Source of the DNA: Nitrococcus sp.
GTDB taxonomy: Bacteria; Pseudomonadota; Gammaproteobacteria; Nitrococcales; Nitrococcaceae
Length of the DNA stretch: 5,257 bases
NCBI GenBank assembly: GCA_030452365.1
Contig: JAKDMK010000197.1
Coordinates: 1 to 5,257, forward strand
Reading direction: 5' to 3'
Each line of letters opens with the position of its first letter. Positions within the stretch are counted from its first letter, which is position 1. The position numbers and the translations under genes were made by a program. The notes under the pieces were generated by a model. It made no database searches, was not told the DNA's origin, and saw only the letters and a program-made list of their open reading frames with translations. Below, one piece after another: positions 4,189-5,257 of this stretch.

Positions 4189-5257
4189 TTACGGGGGATT
4201 TTGCGACCAGCGCCGATAGCCGATCGCTTCAGCCAGGTGATTGCCGCGTATGGTTTCTGCGCCGTCGAGGTCCGCGATGCTGCGTGCAAGCCGAAGACAG
4301 CGATGATAGGCCCGCGCCGAAAAGTTCAGCCGCTCCATGGCTTGATGCAGCAGCCCTGCCTCTGGCTCGCCAAGCGGGCAGGCCGCCTCTGTCTCGCTCG
4401 GGGTAAGCCGAGCGGCCGATTTGCCATCGCGCTCATGTTGCAGTCGGCACGCGGTGGCGACTCGCTCGCGGACCACGGCGCTGCATTCGCCCGTCGGGCT
4501 GCCGCGCATTTCGCCGGGGGTCAGCCGGGGGACTGTAACGTACATGTCGATGCGATCGATCAGGGGCCCGCTGAGTCGGCCGCGATAGCGCGCGATCTGG
4601 TCTGCAGTGCAGCGGCAGGCCGTTACCGTATCGCCCAGATAGCCGCATGGGCATGGGTTCATGGCGGCTACGAGCTGGAAGTTGGCCGGGTACTCCGCCT
4701 TGGCCGCGGCGCGGGAGATAACCACCCGCCCAGTCTCGCTGGGCTCGCGCAGAGCTTCCAAGGCCGCGCGGCTAAACTCGGGCAGCTCATCGAGGAAGAG
4801 CACTCCGTTGTGCGCAAGAGAGATCTCGCCCGGACGTGGCCGCGCCCCGCCACCGGTGAGCGCCACATTGGATGCGCTGTGATGGGGCGCTCGAAACGGC
4901 CGCCGAGCCCAGTGTTCGGGGCGGAATCCGTCGTCGGCCACTGACAGCACGGCCGCCGTCTCTAGGCTTTCCTGCTTCGACATAGGCGGCAGCAAGCCGG
5001 GCAGGCGTCTCGCGAGCATGCTCTTACCCGTCCCGGGTGGGCCGATCAGCAGCAAACTGTGCGCGCCGACGGCCGCGATCTCAAGACAACGCTTGGCCTG
5101 CTGCTGGCCGCGTACGTCGACGAGGTCCGGTCCGTCCAGATCCAGCGTGCAACACGGTGCTTCGGCGATTTCGAGCCGGGCGGTTCCGGCAAGATGCGCA
5201 CATACATCGAGCAGGTGGCGGGCGCCGAGCACGCGATCACCGGCCGCCAAGACGGCC
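4189..5257 (-). CDS. comM: YifB/ComM-type Mg-chelatase-like AAA+ ATPase, C-terminal part (runs off the right edge)
   Basis: Family knowledge: ComM (YifB) is a hexameric AAA+ helicase that promotes branch migration when transformed DNA is integrated. The visible 356 codons are the C-terminal two thirds of a protein usually about 500 residues long; the N-terminal ChlI-like domain lies beyond 5257. TTG at 5250 is internal, since the frame stays open to the edge. Walker A is GPPGTGKS (5020-5043) and Walker B is GVLFLDELPEF (about 4774-4806). Between them is FRAPHHSAS, characteristic of the family. MNPCPCG (about 4642-4662) with the following CRC forms the conserved cysteine cluster, and SGPLIDRID comes next. 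The C-terminal Mg_chelatase_C domain (MERLNFSARAYHRCLRLARSIADL...HLAEAIGYR) is complete. No damage is seen. Confidence 0.93.
   Translation of the reverse strand, partial: AVLAAGDRVLGARHLLDVCAHLAGTARLEIAEAPCCTLDLDGPDLVDVRGQQQAKRCLEIAAVGAHSLLLIGPPGTGKSMLARRLPGLLPPMSKQESLETAAVLSVADDGFRPEHWARRPFRAPHHSASNVALTGGGARPRPGEISLAHNGVLFLDELPEFSRAALEALREPSETGRVVISRAAAKAEYPANFQLVAAMNPCPCGYLGDTVTACRCTADQIARYRGRLSGPLIDRIDMYVTVPRLTPGEMRGSPTGECSAVVRERVATACRLQHERDGKSAARLTPSETEAACPLGEPEAGLLHQAMERLNFSARAYHRCLRLARSIADLDGAETIRGNHLAEAIGYRRWSQNPP

Noticed and set aside
4183..4944. 253-residue open frame on the plus strand
   Set aside because: It is antisense to the conserved AAA+ core of yifB/comM and has no recognisable motif.

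Overview
The window reads as a piece of a fairly GC-rich proteobacterial chromosome, most likely gammaproteobacterial. The grounds are a DadA-type D-amino acid dehydrogenase, a YifB/ComM-type AAA+ ATPase, a REP-associated tyrosine transposase (RAYT) and short GC-rich hairpin repeats of the 'cccggcctgcgccggg' kind. This assignment is inference; no rRNA or tRNA is present to fix the taxon.

Layout, left to right. (1) 1-133, minus strand: the 5' end of a RAYT-like transposase and its upstream terminal sequence, cut by the window edge. Its expected ATG is ATA. (2) 137-1408, minus: an intact dadA-like flavoenzyme gene, preceded by a 10-bp-arm dyad at 1456-1481. (3) 1618-2290, minus: a HicA toxin / HicB antitoxin pair that looks less GC-rich than its neighbours. 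A sigma70-like promoter overlaps a palindromic operator upstream of it. A 62-bp element with the layout of an integron attC site begins six bases after the hicB stop codon, so the module may be, or derive from, a gene cassette. (4) 2291-2768: about 480 bp without a convincing gene, holding an AT-rich patch with promoter- and operator-like sequence and several hairpins. (5) 2769-3767, plus: a secreted protein of about 300 mature residues whose second half resembles a molybdopterin-oxidoreductase (SUOX-type) fold but has no cysteine in that domain. The first half looks like a diverged copy of the same fold. (6) 3768-4188: a convergent intergenic region with two near-identical 38-bp hairpin repeats 119 bp apart and other inverted repeats. 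(7) 4189-5257, minus: the C-terminal two thirds of yifB/comM, running off the right edge.

The genes do not form one pathway. hicA and hicB are a clear two-gene operon with an 8-bp overlap; the others look like independent units separated by repeat-rich spacers. The points most worth following are the attC-like site beside hicAB, the HicB-operator-like motif shared with the spacer on the other side, and the unrecognised cysteine-free SUOX-like exported protein. No CRISPR array or complete new defence system was seen.
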